DNA of 33,397 bases from Bacteroidaceae bacterium (GCA_017649485.1 JAGCGS010000006.1:1-33397); one strand, 5' to 3'. Shown: positions 24,342 through 33,255, numbered from the stretch's first letter. The notes: generated by a model not told the origin, from the sequence alone. Numbers and translations: made by a program.

Positions 24342-26804
24342 TTATCTCAATCTTGCTCCAACCTTATCTTCCAGGTTCTTGATAAGCTTCTGCATCACTT
24401 TGTCAATCACCTTGTCATTCAAAGTTTGTGTTTCATCTTGCAACATGAAACTCACGGCATAGGATTTCTTGCCAGGTTCCAGGTGTTTGCCCTCATAAAC
24501 ATCGAACAGGTTCACGGATTTGATAAGCTTGCGGTCAGAATCAAAGGCAATCTTCTCAATCTGAGCAAACTGTACATTCTTATCCACCAGCAATGCCAAG
24601 TCACGGCGAACGGCAGGGAACTTAGGTAATTCCTTGAAGCTAACTTTCAGCGAACGGATGCTACGCATCACCTCAATCCAGTTGATATCAGCATAATAAA
24701 CGGCATTGTCGATGTCAAACTGCTTCAGGATCTTGCGGGTCACTGAACCTATCATCGCCAAACGCTTGCCTCCATGTGTCTTAATCACGATAGCAGAGGC
24801 ATATATGTCAGTTTTCAGGTTCTCAATGTTGAGATCACGCATACGCAATCCCAGACGACCAAAGATATTCTCTACAAATGCCTTCAGCATATAGGCATTA
24901 TTCTCCTCGTCACCATGAATCCAAGAACCTTGCTTATCCTTACCTGTGAGCCACAAGGCCAAGTGATAACTCTCAGAGTAGGGGGCTAACGCCTTTTCTT
25001 CATTGCGCTTGTCTTCACGATAATAATAGCAGTTGCCAAACTCGAACAACTTTAAGTCTGGATTCTTGTGATTAGCATTGCGTGCAATCGTTTCCAAACC
25101 ACCAAATAACAAGGTCTCCCTCATTACGTTCAAATCGCTGCTTAATGGGTTCATCAGACGTACCAGGTTCTCAGCTGGATATGAAGAAAGGCCTTCATAG
25201 TAAGCAGCTTTTGTCAGCGAATTATTCATGATCTCGTTAAAGCCTGCACCCACTAACTGCTCAGAAATTATATTCTGCAATTTGTTACTCTTATCCGTTT
25301 CCGTCTCAGCCACCAAGCTTGATTTAAGCGTTGTAGGAATCTCCACATTATTATATCCATAAATGCGAAGGATATCCTCAATCACGTCGCAATCGCGCTG
25401 TACATCCACACGATACTGAGGCACATCGAGTGTCAGACCCTCAGCGGTTTCAGCAACCACCTCCATCTCCAAACTCTTTACAATACTTTTCACTGTTTCA
25501 GCTGGGATAACCTTGCCTATCAGTTCGTTAACACGCTGATAAGTCAATTCAACCCTGAATGGAGGGAAGTCTTTACATGATACATCCTTAATCTCAGAAG
25601 AGATTGTACCCCCTGCCAATTCTTTCACCATCATCGCAGCCAGCTTCAAAATATATATTGTGTTGTTTGGGTCGATGCCGCGCTCATAGCGGAAAGAGGC
25701 GTCAGTGCTCAATCCGTGACGACGTGCTGTCTTGCGAATCCATGTTGGGTGGAAGTAAGCACTCTCTAAGAACACATTCTTTGTCTCCTCAGTAGTTCCA
25801 GACTCTAAACCACCAAACACACCACCAATGCACATGGGCTCTTCCGTGTTGCAAATCATCAGATCTCGCTCGCTCAACTTACGCTCCACACCATCCAAGG
25901 TTACGAAAGGCGTTCCTTCCGGCATCGTCTTCACAATCACCTGGTTGCCCTTTATCTTGTCGGCATCAAAGCAGTGCATAGGGTGACCGAAGGCAAACAA
26001 TATATAATTGGTGATATCTACAATGTTGTTGATAGGACGCAAACCTATCATGCGGAGGTCGTTCTGCAACCACTCAGGACTCTCCTTCACTGTAACGCCC
26101 TTGACGGTTATACCAGCATATCTCGGACAAGCTTCGCCATTCTCAATGGTCACGCTGATGTCCAGATCGTTGTTATCCACCTTAAATCCATCCACACTCG
26201 GTTTATGCAGTTGGGTAGGGATGCCACGTTGCACCAGGTATGCATATAGGTCGCGGGCAACTCCATAATGAGAGCAAGCATCAGCACGGTTAGGTGTAAT
26301 GTCCACTTCCAATACAAAATCGCTCTTAATATTGTAATAATCTTTGGCAGGTGTACCAACCACAGCATCTTCAGGTAAAACAATGATGCCAGAGTGGTCT
26401 GTTCCAATACCTATTTCATCTTCGGCGCAAATCATGCCGCAAGAATCAATGCCGCGGAGCTTGGATTTCTTGATGGTAAAGCAATCGTCACCGTCGTACA
26501 GTTTCGTGCCGATGGTAGCCACCACCACTTTCTGTCCTGCGGCAACATTAGGTGCTCCGCATACAATCTGTACAGGCTCACCCTTGCCAATATTCACCGT
26601 TGTTACATGCATGTGGTCTGAGTTAGGGTGGGGTTCACAAGTCAACACCTCACCGATAACAAGACCTTCTAATCCGCCCTTGATAGCCTGGATCTCTTCC
26701 ACGCCTCCCACTTCAAGACCTATAGAAGTCAGTGCGTCAGCCAGTTTCAAAGGACCTAAATCGAAATCTACAAACTCTTTAAGCCAGTTATAAGATATGT
26801 TCAT
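24342..26804 (-). CDS. pheT: Phenylalanyl-tRNA synthetase beta subunit
   Basis: 820 aa, full length. Typical start MNISYNWLKEFVDFDLGP. The tRNA-binding EMAP/OB-like domain covers about 40-155 (GLVIGEVLTCEPHPNSDHMHVTTV in segments). A B3/4 editing domain follows, with the B5 domain and the catalytic-like core containing RYERGIDP (about 375). A C-terminal anticodon-binding FDX-ACB domain opens FPAVRRDLALLVD. With PheS it charges tRNA-Phe. pheS is not adjacent here; yebC follows instead. A promoter-like TAACTTTG lies about 37 nt upstream. Divergent from the patatin gene. Confidence 0.97.
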   Translation of the reverse strand: MNISYNWLKEFVDFDLGPLKLADALTSIGLEVGGVEEIQAIKGGLEGLVIGEVLTCEPHPNSDHMHVTTVNIGKGEPVQIVCGAPNVAAGQKVVVATIGTKLYDGDDCFTIKKSKLRGIDSCGMICAEDEIGIGTDHSGIIVLPEDAVVGTPAKDYYNIKSDFVLEVDITPNRADACSHYGVARDLYAYLVQRGIPTQLHKPSVDGFKVDNNDLDISVTIENGEACPRYAGITVKGVTVKESPEWLQNDLRMIGLRPINNIVDITNYILFAFGHPMHCFDADKIKGNQVIVKTMPEGTPFVTLDGVERKLSERDLMICNTEEPMCIGGVFGGLESGTTEETKNVFLESAYFHPTWIRKTARRHGLSTDASFRYERGIDPNNTIYILKLAAMMVKELAGGTISSEIKDVSCKDFPPFRVELTYQRVNELIGKVIPAETVKSIVKSLEMEVVAETAEGLTLDVPQYRVDVQRDCDVIEDILRIYGYNNVEIPTTLKSSLVAETETDKSNKLQNIISEQLVGAGFNEIMNNSLTKAAYYEGLSSYPAENLVRLMNPLSSDLNVMRETLLFGGLETIARNANHKNPDLKLFEFGNCYYYREDKRNEEKALAPYSESYHLALWLTGKDKQGSWIHGDEENNAYMLKAFVENIFGRLGLRMRDLNIENLKTDIYASAIVIKTHGGKRLAMIGSVTRKILKQFDIDNAVYYADINWIEVMRSIRSLKVSFKELPKFPAVRRDLALLVDKNVQFAQIEKIAFDSDRKLIKSVNLFDVYEGKHLEPGKKSYAVSFMLQDETQTLNDKVIDKVMQKLIKNLEDKVGARLR

Positions 26805-26840
26805 ATCATTGAAAATTTATTGTTATCACATAAAATCATG

Positions 26841-26848
26841 CAAAGTTA
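26841..26848 (-). promoter_or_regulatory. Candidate pheT-yebC promoter -7 element
   Basis: The minus strand reads TAACTTTG, an exact TAnnTTTG, 36 nt upstream of the pheT ATG, followed by the AT-rich CATGATTTTA. No good TTTG lies 19-20 nt upstream. Confidence 0.5.
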
Positions 26849-26931
26849 GCATATTTTTTCTGAAAGAGATACATAAATCGCAAGAAATTGATTACTTTAG
26901 CAGACCAATTAGGAAAAACTGCGTTAATTCT

Positions 26932-27690
26932 ATGGCAACTGGCTATAAATATCAGACTGGTTTCGTGCTCAGTGGAGGCTTTATCAAGGGCTTTGCACAC
27001 CTTGGTGCCATGCAGGCTTTGATAGAGCGCGACATCCGTCCACAGATTATCAGTGCCACCAGTGCAGGTTCGTTGGTTGGGGTGCTATATGCTGATGGCA
27101 ATGAGCCCTATCAAGTGTTGGAATTCTTCAAAGGTATGAAGTTCTCCGACCTCACCAAGCCTGTGTTACCCACCACCGGTTTCTTTGAGCTTGATGAGCT
27201 ACGGGATTTCCTCAAATCACATCTTAAACGCCAAAGATTGGAACTGTTGCCTGTGCCTATGGTGGTCACAGCCACCGACCTTGATCACGGCAAGACGGTG
27301 CTTTTCCGCCAAGGGGATATAGCCCTGTGTGTAGCTGCTTCGTGTTGTATGCCAGTGCTATTTACACCCATCACCATTGATAATACACGCTATGTGGATG
27401 GGGGTGTACTGATGAACCTACCTGTATCGCCTATCCGCCAAGAGTGCAAAACCATCTATGCCATCAATGTCAGTCCGATGCCCAGTCCTGAGAGTAAGAT
27501 GAACATCCTGAGCATTGCTGAGCGCACCTATCACTTGATGTTCCGCTCTAATGCAGTAGGCGAACGGACTTTGGCTGATGTGTTGATAGAACCCATGAAC
27601 CTCTCTGGCTATAGCAACATAGATTTAGACAAAGCAGATGAGATTTTCAGGTTGGGATATGAGAAAGCTAATGAAATAATTAAGCATTGA
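26932..27690 (+). CDS. Patatin-like phospholipase
   Basis: 252 aa from ATG 26932 (MATGYKYQTG). The frame is open further upstream to 26797, but that part is AT-rich, overlaps pheT and its promoter, and does not resemble the family. Serine lipid acyl-hydrolase fold: oxyanion loop LSGGFIKGFAHLG (13-25), nucleophile elbow ATSAG with Ser44, and Asp156 in VDGGV completing the Ser-Asp dyad. The first elbow residue is Ala, where the family usually has Gly (GxSxG). No signal peptide. It leads a tight plus-strand group: GH13 enzyme 6 nt later, then a phosphatase and an outer-membrane protein. Substrate unknown. Confidence 0.85.
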   Translation: MATGYKYQTGFVLSGGFIKGFAHLGAMQALIERDIRPQIISATSAGSLVGVLYADGNEPYQVLEFFKGMKFSDLTKPVLPTTGFFELDELRDFLKSHLKRQRLELLPVPMVVTATDLDHGKTVLFRQGDIALCVAASCCMPVLFTPITIDNTRYVDGGVLMNLPVSPIRQECKTIYAINVSPMPSPESKMNILSIAERTYHLMFRSNAVGERTLADVLIEPMNLSGYSNIDLDKADEIFRLGYEKANEIIKH

Positions 27691-27696
27691 TAATAT

Positions 27697-29382
27697 ATGA
27701 AAAAGATAATCTATCAGGTGTTACCCCGTTTGTTTGGCAATGGTAACGAACGCTGTGTGAAGAATGGCACCATCCGTCAAAACGGATGTGGTAAGTTGGC
27801 TAACTTCACACCTTTGGCATTACAGAGAATCAAGGAGTTGGGGGCTAATTATATTTGGTACACCGGCATCATAGAACATGCTACGCAAACAGACTATTCG
27901 CGTTATGGCATTCAGCAAGACCATCCTGCGGTGGTGAAAGGCAAAGCTGGCTCTCCTTATGCCATCAAGGATTATTATGATGTAGATCCAGATTTGGCAA
28001 TGGATGTGCCCAGTCGCATGCATGAGTTTGAGGCATTGGTAGAGCGTACCCATCAGGCAGGATTAAAGATGATTATTGACTTTGTGCCCAACCATGTGGC
28101 TCGCCAGTATCATAGCGATCAGTTGCCTTCGGGTGTGAAACAGCTTGGTGAGACTGACAATACAGATTATGCTTTCAGCCCCACCAATAATTTCTATTAC
28201 ATACCCAAGACAGAGCTGCAAGGACAGTTCGACATGCAGGGCGAGGCACCTCTGCCATACCATGAATACCCAGCCAAGGCAACGGGTAATGATAAGTTCG
28301 ATGCTTATCCGGGTAAGAATGATTGGTATGAAACCGTCAAGTTGAACTATGGCATCGACTATATGAGTGGTTGGCAACGGTATTTCAACCCTGTGCCAGA
28401 CACTTGGCACAAGATGCTGCACATTCTACTCTTTTGGGCAGGCAAGCACATTGACGGTTTCCGTTGTGATATGGCGGAGATGGTGCCTGTGGAGTTCTGG
28501 GAGTGGGCGATACCGCAGGTCAAGAAGCAATATCCCGGTATCGAGTTCATAGCAGAAGTCTATAACCCGGCACAATACCGTGATTATATCCATCGTGGAC
28601 ATTTCGATTATTTATATGATAAGGTGGGTTTGTACGACACGCTTTTCGCAGTGATTCAAGGTCGTCAGTCAGCTTCTGCAATTAGTCAATGCTGGCAGCA
28701 AGTGGGAGATATTCAGGATCACATGCTGAACTTCCTCGAGAACCACGATGAGTTGCGCATCGCCTCTCGTTTCTTTGCCGGCGACCCGCGCAAGGCCATC
28801 CCAGCCTTGGTGATCTCCGCATGCCTGAACACCAACCCGATGATGGTGTATGCAGGCCAGGAGTTAGGTGAGGCAGGAATGGATGAGGAAGGCTTCAGTG
28901 GCCAAGATGGTCGGACAACTATCTTCGACTATTGGAGTCCTGATTCTTTGCGGCGTTGGTATAACATTGGCGCGATAGATGGCAAGTTGCTTACTCGCGA
29001 AGAGAAAACCCTGCTCAAGGTTTATACCCGAGTGCTGAACCTTTGCAACAGTGAGGCAGCCTTCCGTGAAGGTCAGTTCTTCGACCTTACCTATGCCAAT
29101 ATCGGTGGTTGGCGATTCAATGAACATCGTCAGTTTGCCTTCGTCCGTAAGTTCGATAAAGAATTGATATTAGTTATTGTCAACTTTGATGCAGACCCTG
29201 TTGATATAGCCATTAACCTTCCTACTCATCTGTTTGAATATTTCCATATTCCAGAGATGGAGCACGTCAAGGCTCAAGATTTGCTCACTGGAAAACACGA
29301 GTTTATCAACGTATCTCCGTGTCATGCTATGGACGCGGTGATTCCAGGCTATAGTGCCAAACTGCTAAAGATAATAATGTAA
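27697..29382 (+). CDS. Cytoplasmic GH13 alpha-amylase-family glycosidase
   Basis: 561 aa, no signal peptide. The four GH13 regions are present in order: DFVPNHV (128-134), GFRCDMAEM with nucleophile Asp258, EFIAEVY with acid/base Glu287, and FLENHDE with Asp351. The N-terminus starts directly in the barrel (KIIYQVLPRLFG), and a C-terminal beta-sandwich follows (about 465-561; FAFVRKFDKELILVIVNFD). Acts on alpha-glucans or related oligosaccharides in the cytosol; hydrolase or transglycosidase, and the linkage, cannot be told. Starts 6 nt after the patatin gene. Its TAA stop shares its last A with the ATG of the phosphatase gene. Confidence 0.87.
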   Translation: MKKIIYQVLPRLFGNGNERCVKNGTIRQNGCGKLANFTPLALQRIKELGANYIWYTGIIEHATQTDYSRYGIQQDHPAVVKGKAGSPYAIKDYYDVDPDLAMDVPSRMHEFEALVERTHQAGLKMIIDFVPNHVARQYHSDQLPSGVKQLGETDNTDYAFSPTNNFYYIPKTELQGQFDMQGEAPLPYHEYPAKATGNDKFDAYPGKNDWYETVKLNYGIDYMSGWQRYFNPVPDTWHKMLHILLFWAGKHIDGFRCDMAEMVPVEFWEWAIPQVKKQYPGIEFIAEVYNPAQYRDYIHRGHFDYLYDKVGLYDTLFAVIQGRQSASAISQCWQQVGDIQDHMLNFLENHDELRIASRFFAGDPRKAIPALVISACLNTNPMMVYAGQELGEAGMDEEGFSGQDGRTTIFDYWSPDSLRRWYNIGAIDGKLLTREEKTLLKVYTRVLNLCNSEAAFREGQFFDLTYANIGGWRFNEHRQFAFVRKFDKELILVIVNFDADPVDIAINLPTHLFEYFHIPEMEHVKAQDLLTGKHEFINVSPCHAMDAVIPGYSAKLLKIIM

Positions 29383-29855
29383 TGGACCAGACAAGAATTC
29401 TCTTTGTGTGCTTGGGCAACATCTGCCGTTCGCCAGCTGCTGAGGGTATTATGAAATATTTGGTGGAAAAGGAGGGTAGGGAGGATGAATTCTTCATCGA
29501 CTCTGCCGGCATTGGAGGTTGGCACATTGGCCAACTGCCCGACAGTCGCATGCGTCGTCATGGTAAGCTTCATGGCTACAACTTCAACAGTAGGGCTCGC
29601 CAGTTTCAGCGTGACGATTTCGACCGCTTCGACATCATTATTGGCATGGATCACGAGAACCTCAGTGATATCCGTTGGAAAGCTCGTTGCCAGGATGATA
29701 TTCTGAAGATTCACTCTATCACGGAATACCTGCGCCATCATCCGGGACATCATAGCGTGCCTGACCCTTATTATGGCGATGATGGCTGTTTCGAGTTAGT
29801 CATCGAATTGTTGGAGGATGCCTGCCAAGGTTTGTTGGATGCTCTTACAAAATGA
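29382..29855 (+). CDS. Low-molecular-weight protein-tyrosine phosphatase
   Basis: 157 aa, normal length. The P-loop FVCLGNICRSP gives Cys10 and Arg16 of the C(X)5R signature, and the general acid Asp lies in the VPDPYYG segment near residue 130. Cytosolic phosphatase. In other bacteria such enzymes often partner tyrosine kinases that control capsule synthesis, but no kinase or capsule gene is present here. It overlaps the GH13 gene by 1 nt and the next gene by 4 nt (ATGA), so translation of all three is probably coupled. Confidence 0.93.
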   Translation: MDQTRILFVCLGNICRSPAAEGIMKYLVEKEGREDEFFIDSAGIGGWHIGQLPDSRMRRHGKLHGYNFNSRARQFQRDDFDRFDIIIGMDHENLSDIRWKARCQDDILKIHSITEYLRHHPGHHSVPDPYYGDDGCFELVIELLEDACQGLLDALTK

Positions 29856-32248
29856 ATGTGTTGATGCAAAAACTATATAAAGCTTTATTGCTTATAGCAA
29901 TCGCCGTACTGCTGCCTGCTTCTCTCAAGGCGCAGGATATGGTAACCAGTGTCGAGAACCATGGATTGGAAAGAACTGTCAGCTATAATGTGGCCAGCTT
30001 CACAGACATACGCGACAAAAAGCTGGAAGATGTGATGAGTAAGATGCCTGGCATCTCGAAAATAGAGATGGGAGAGGGCTCTTATTCTTATAACGGCTTG
30101 GTTATCGACCGCATGTATATCAACGGCAAGGATGTGCTGGAAGGCAATTATACGGCTATCTATAATATGAAGCCGGAGGATGTGGAGCGTCTTGAGATTA
30201 CCGAGAACCATGTCTATATGAAGGTGATGCGCGGTAAGCAGTTCAGCAACTCTGCTTCCATCAATGTGGTTCTGAAGAAAGAGGAGACCAACCAGTGGTT
30301 TGGCTCCGTCAAAGGTGGACTGGGTTTGAGTCCGTTGCTGGTCAATACCGACCTCATCGCCATGAAGATGGGCAATAAATGGCAAACCACCCTGCTGTTT
30401 CAAACAGACAATACCGGTCTCACCTTGGGCAACGCCGTGAGAGGCTTTGGCGGAGTTGGTATGGATGATGGTGCATGGGACAGCGACCCTTACTCGCTGA
30501 GTGGCATCAACTATAAGGTCAAGAGCTTTCTCGACCTCGAACCCGAACTGGCTCCTTTGTCGCTCGATAGGGTGCGGTTCAACCGTAGTGGAGTCTTCAA
30601 CCTTGGTACCACTGTGCAGCTCAAGAATGACTATCAGTTGAATTTCCAGCTGCTCTTCCATTCCGACCGTCTTACGGCCTACAACGGCACTGAAACCACC
30701 TATTATATGGATGGTGGACAAACTATCGATTATGTCTCTACCGAGCGATCCAAGAACCACCAGAACGATATCCAGGCTGACCTGGTCTTGCTCTCTAACA
30801 CTGACAAGTATTTCCTGCGCAACAACTTGAGCTTTGCCACCCAATGGTATGATACCCATACTGTTGTGACAGGCTCAGCTCCCAATACAATGAATGGCAC
30901 CAACAAACCGCTGCTGCTGAAGAACAGTTTCCAGTATAAGTTGCCACTGGGTGAGAATGTGCTGACCATCGGAGCCAATGCCGGACTCTATTCCCGTCCG
31001 CAAAACCTCAGTGTTTCAAAGGAGCGTGAAGGTACTATCCGTCAGGAAATCAGTTCCTATTCAGCTTATGCCGAGGCTAAAGCCATGTTGGACAGGCGCA
31101 TCAGCAACCACCTTACATTCTCGCTTTATGCGGGACTGTCAGGCAACTTGCGTCAGCTGAAAGCCGATATGTTGGAGCTGGTTGATCACGAATTGCAGGA
31201 TGTGAAGTCGCGCTTCAATGCATATAATATTTATAGTGGAGCCTCGCTGACCTACATATCCGACCGCTTGCAAGCCTCTGTCTCGTTGCCTATCGACTAT
31301 TCGCATTTCGCTTTAAAAGACCTGATGAATCAGTCGAAGCGGCATGCGTCGAAGTACTATTTCTCGCCTGAGCTTACGCTAACCTACATACCTTTCCAAT
31401 TCCTTTCGCTCAATCTTGAGGCGGCTCTCTATGACAACGAGCATCCCCGTATGGATATATACAAAGGTATGGTGTTCAGCGATTTTCGTACGCTCAACGA
31501 AGGCTATGCAGGCTTTCGTGGCAGTAAATCTACCTACGCTCAGCTTACAGCCAGTTTCAGTTGGCCCAAGAGCTCCTTCTTCGTGAATGCCAATCTGGGC
31601 TATTGGGGTACGAAAGAATACTGGGGCGAGGTGATGGATCTCGACACGCAGTATATGGTCAACAAATATACCGAGGATCCTGGTGAGGAAAAGAGCTTTG
31701 ACGCCAGCATAGACATCAGCAAGGGCATTGAGACATTCAAAGGTATGGTGGGCATCAAGGTGGCTGCTTCTTTGTTCGACAGTGATGTTGAGCGTAATGG
31801 GGTCACATTGCCCTTCAAGAGTCGTGTGTTCAACGTTTCTCCCTATATCAATGGTCGCCTGAATGCTTGGTGGAACATGATATATAAGCTGCAGTATTCA
31901 AGACATAGTACCGAGATGGATGACAGTTCCACCTATTTTGTATTCCACGACTACAACCACTCGCTTGAAATGATATTCTCGCCTTGGAGTAAGTTCAACT
32001 TCAGTGTCTTGGGTGAGCACTACCATACTGAATTCTCTAATAACCTGACGAAGGATTTGGTGCTGTTCGACTGCAAGGCTGAGTATAATCTCACGAATAA
32101 TCTGCAGCTCATCCTCTCTGCCAAGAACATCTTGAATCAGAAGATTTACAAACTGACTGTCGAAGATACTGATTTGTTTGCCAAGTCGTATTCATCTTAC
32201 GACATCCGCCCCCGAAATGTCCTGCTGAGCTTGTATTATAAGTTTTGA
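29852..32248 (+). CDS. Outer-membrane beta-barrel protein with TonB-receptor-like plug
   Basis: 798 aa. Signal peptide about 1-28 (LLLIAIAVLLPASLKA, then QD). Residues about 40-135 resemble a TonB-dependent receptor plug (LEDVMSKMPGISKIEMGEGSYSY, IDRMYINGKDVLEGN, ERLEITENH, SINVVLKK). The rest is a barrel of amphipathic strands ending in LLSLYYKF with a terminal Phe, the signal recognised by the Bam complex. It lacks the N-terminal carboxypeptidase-regulatory-like domain of SusC proteins and has no SusD neighbour; no clear TonB box is seen. It may be a receptor/transporter or an outer-membrane assembly factor. The ATG at 29864 is an alternative start. The TGA stop abuts a heptad array. Confidence 0.82.
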   Translation: MNVLMQKLYKALLLIAIAVLLPASLKAQDMVTSVENHGLERTVSYNVASFTDIRDKKLEDVMSKMPGISKIEMGEGSYSYNGLVIDRMYINGKDVLEGNYTAIYNMKPEDVERLEITENHVYMKVMRGKQFSNSASINVVLKKEETNQWFGSVKGGLGLSPLLVNTDLIAMKMGNKWQTTLLFQTDNTGLTLGNAVRGFGGVGMDDGAWDSDPYSLSGINYKVKSFLDLEPELAPLSLDRVRFNRSGVFNLGTTVQLKNDYQLNFQLLFHSDRLTAYNGTETTYYMDGGQTIDYVSTERSKNHQNDIQADLVLLSNTDKYFLRNNLSFATQWYDTHTVVTGSAPNTMNGTNKPLLLKNSFQYKLPLGENVLTIGANAGLYSRPQNLSVSKEREGTIRQEISSYSAYAEAKAMLDRRISNHLTFSLYAGLSGNLRQLKADMLELVDHELQDVKSRFNAYNIYSGASLTYISDRLQASVSLPIDYSHFALKDLMNQSKRHASKYYFSPELTLTYIPFQFLSLNLEAALYDNEHPRMDIYKGMVFSDFRTLNEGYAGFRGSKSTYAQLTASFSWPKSSFFVNANLGYWGTKEYWGEVMDLDTQYMVNKYTEDPGEEKSFDASIDISKGIETFKGMVGIKVAASLFDSDVERNGVTLPFKSRVFNVSPYINGRLNAWWNMIYKLQYSRHSTEMDDSSTYFVFHDYNHSLEMIFSPWSKFNFSVLGEHYHTEFSNNLTKDLVLFDCKAEYNLTNNLQLILSAKNILNQKIYKLTVEDTDLFAKSYSSYDIRPRNVLLSLYYKF

Positions 32249-32296
32249 TTGACCTTATACCATTGACCATTGACGATTTACCATTGACCATTTAAA
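32248..32296. repeat. Seven-unit heptad array after the beta-barrel gene
   Basis: Seven phased 7-bp units on the plus strand: ATTGACC (32248), TTATACC, ATTGACC, ATTGACG, ATTTACC, ATTGACC, ATTTAAA. The first base is the last base of the TGA stop of the beta-barrel gene, exactly as at 23418. It faces an inverted array at 32343-32459 across a terminator hairpin. Confidence 0.9.
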
Positions 32297-32311
32297 GACA
32301 TATTGCTTTAC

Positions 32312-32340
32312 AAAAAAGGCTGCAGAAATGCAGCCTTTTT
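32312..32340. terminator. Bidirectional terminator between beta-barrel and SGNH genes
   Basis: AAAAAAGGCTGCA, GAAA tetraloop, TGCAGCCTTTTT: a 7-bp GC-rich stem (32318-32324 with 32329-32335) with A-tract and T-tract on either side, so it can terminate in both directions between the convergent genes. Confidence 0.92.
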
Positions 32341-32342
32341 GG

Positions 32343-32356
32343 GGTCAATGGTCACT
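32343..32356. repeat. Two heptad units on the inner side of the inverted array
   Basis: GGTCAAT (32343-32349) and GGTCACT (32350-32356) directly follow the terminator. They are separated from the rest of the inverted array (from 32425) by about 68 bp of unrelated sequence, and the two blocks are not in the same 7-bp phase. Confidence 0.75.
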
Positions 32357-32424
32357 TTTCGGAGCAGTGAGAGCAGAGCGATGCTTGCATCAACTATGCC
32401 GAGTCGCGACGAAATTGGAGCGTA
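32357..32424. other. Non-heptad segment within the inverted array
   Basis: About 68 bp that is more GC-rich than the surrounding array. It contains a GATGC-TT-GCATC hairpin (about 32381-32392) and the palindrome GTCGCGAC (32403-32410). No coding potential and no tRNA-like fold. It may be a small dispersed repeat or a remnant; I cannot identify it. Confidence 0.45.
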
Positions 32425-32459
32425 GCTCAATGGTAAATTATCAATGGTCAATGGTCAAC
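32425..32459. repeat. Inverted heptad array containing the SGNH hydrolase stop codon
   Basis: Five phased units on the plus strand: GCTCAAT (32425), GGTAAAT, TATCAAT, GGTCAAT, GGTCAAC (32453-32459). Read on the minus strand, the TGA stop of the SGNH gene (32455-32457) lies inside the first unit, GTTGACC. Confidence 0.88.
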
Positions 32460-33165
32460 GGCAAAGCCTCAATATTTCAGCCTTCACGATAGGCTCCATG
32501 ATGGCATAGCCTTCCAGATTTGGATGCACGCCATCGGGAGAGTACTTCTTTGGCAATCCCTGATTCTCATCCTTCATCAGCGTAAAGAAATCGATGTAGC
32601 TAACACCATTCAGCTTTGCATAACTCTCCAACATAGCATTGATTTGCAGAATCTGTTGGGTTGAGTCAGTAATCTCTGGTCTCCAAGGATACTTAGCTGC
32701 AGGCAAGATGCTCAGAATAATAGGCTTGATGCCATGAGCCTGCGCTAATTCTACCATTGAGATAATATTGCCAACCACATGCTCCACAGGTACATATTTA
32801 TCATTGCGGGCAATGTCGTTGGTACCTGCCAGAATTACCACCACTTTGGGATGCAGGTTCAGCACATCGGCACGGAAACGGACCAACATCTGAGCGGTAA
32901 CCTGTCCGCTGATGCCTCTTCCCACGAAATTGTTTTCTGTAAAGAACTCACTGTGCATGCGAGCCCAGTTGTCTGTTATGGAATTGCCCATAAACACTGC
33001 CACTGGTGTGCCTGCTGTCTTGTTGGCTTCCGCATAGCGTTCATAGTTTGCCCAAGTCTTCAGGTCATTCACGTCAATGCCTTGGGCATAGGCATTAGGC
33101 AAATAAACCATAGTCATCATAATGCCCAACAGGACATACGATAAAACATAAAAACACTTCTTCAT
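32455..33165 (-). CDS. Secreted SGNH/GDSL hydrolase
   Basis: 236 aa. Signal peptide about 1-28 (MKKCFYVLSYVLLGIMM, ending NAYA, then Q). SGNH blocks are in order: block I VAVFMGNSITDNW (Ser nucleophile), block II GRGISG (Gly), block III GTND (Asn), block V SPDGVHPN (Asp and His). Such secreted members often remove acetyl or acyl groups from polysaccharides; the substrate here is not predictable. Convergent with the beta-barrel gene and divergent from tRNA-Arg(TCT). The last codons run straight into the heptad array, which supplies the TGA stop. A weak promoter-like TATCTTTA lies at 33195-33202 on the minus strand. Confidence 0.9.
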   Translation of the reverse strand: MKKCFYVLSYVLLGIMMTMVYLPNAYAQGIDVNDLKTWANYERYAEANKTAGTPVAVFMGNSITDNWARMHSEFFTENNFVGRGISGQVTAQMLVRFRADVLNLHPKVVVILAGTNDIARNDKYVPVEHVVGNIISMVELAQAHGIKPIILSILPAAKYPWRPEITDSTQQILQINAMLESYAKLNGVSYIDFFTLMKDENQGLPKKYSPDGVHPNLEGYAIMEPIVKAEILRLCR

Positions 33166-33194
33166 ATCTTAATTCTTTTTAGTTATTCGTGCCG

Positions 33195-33202
33195 TAAAGA
33201 TA
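33195..33202 (-). promoter_or_regulatory. Candidate SGNH hydrolase promoter -7 element
   Basis: The minus strand reads TATCTTTA, one mismatch from TAnnTTTG (final A), about 30 nt upstream of the ATG. The -33 region is weak. Confidence 0.3.
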
Positions 33203-33255
33203 AGCATTATTTCATTACGATAAGCCAGGTATCACAAAAAAACTTGTGATTAATG

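Noticed and set aside
26797-26931. N-terminal extension of the patatin-like protein
   Set aside because: It overlaps the pheT start and promoter; residues are AT-driven and unlike the family.
29885-30859. A 324-residue minus-strand open frame inside the beta-barrel gene
   Set aside because: Antisense to a well-supported coding gene, with no recognisable domain and no plausible start region.
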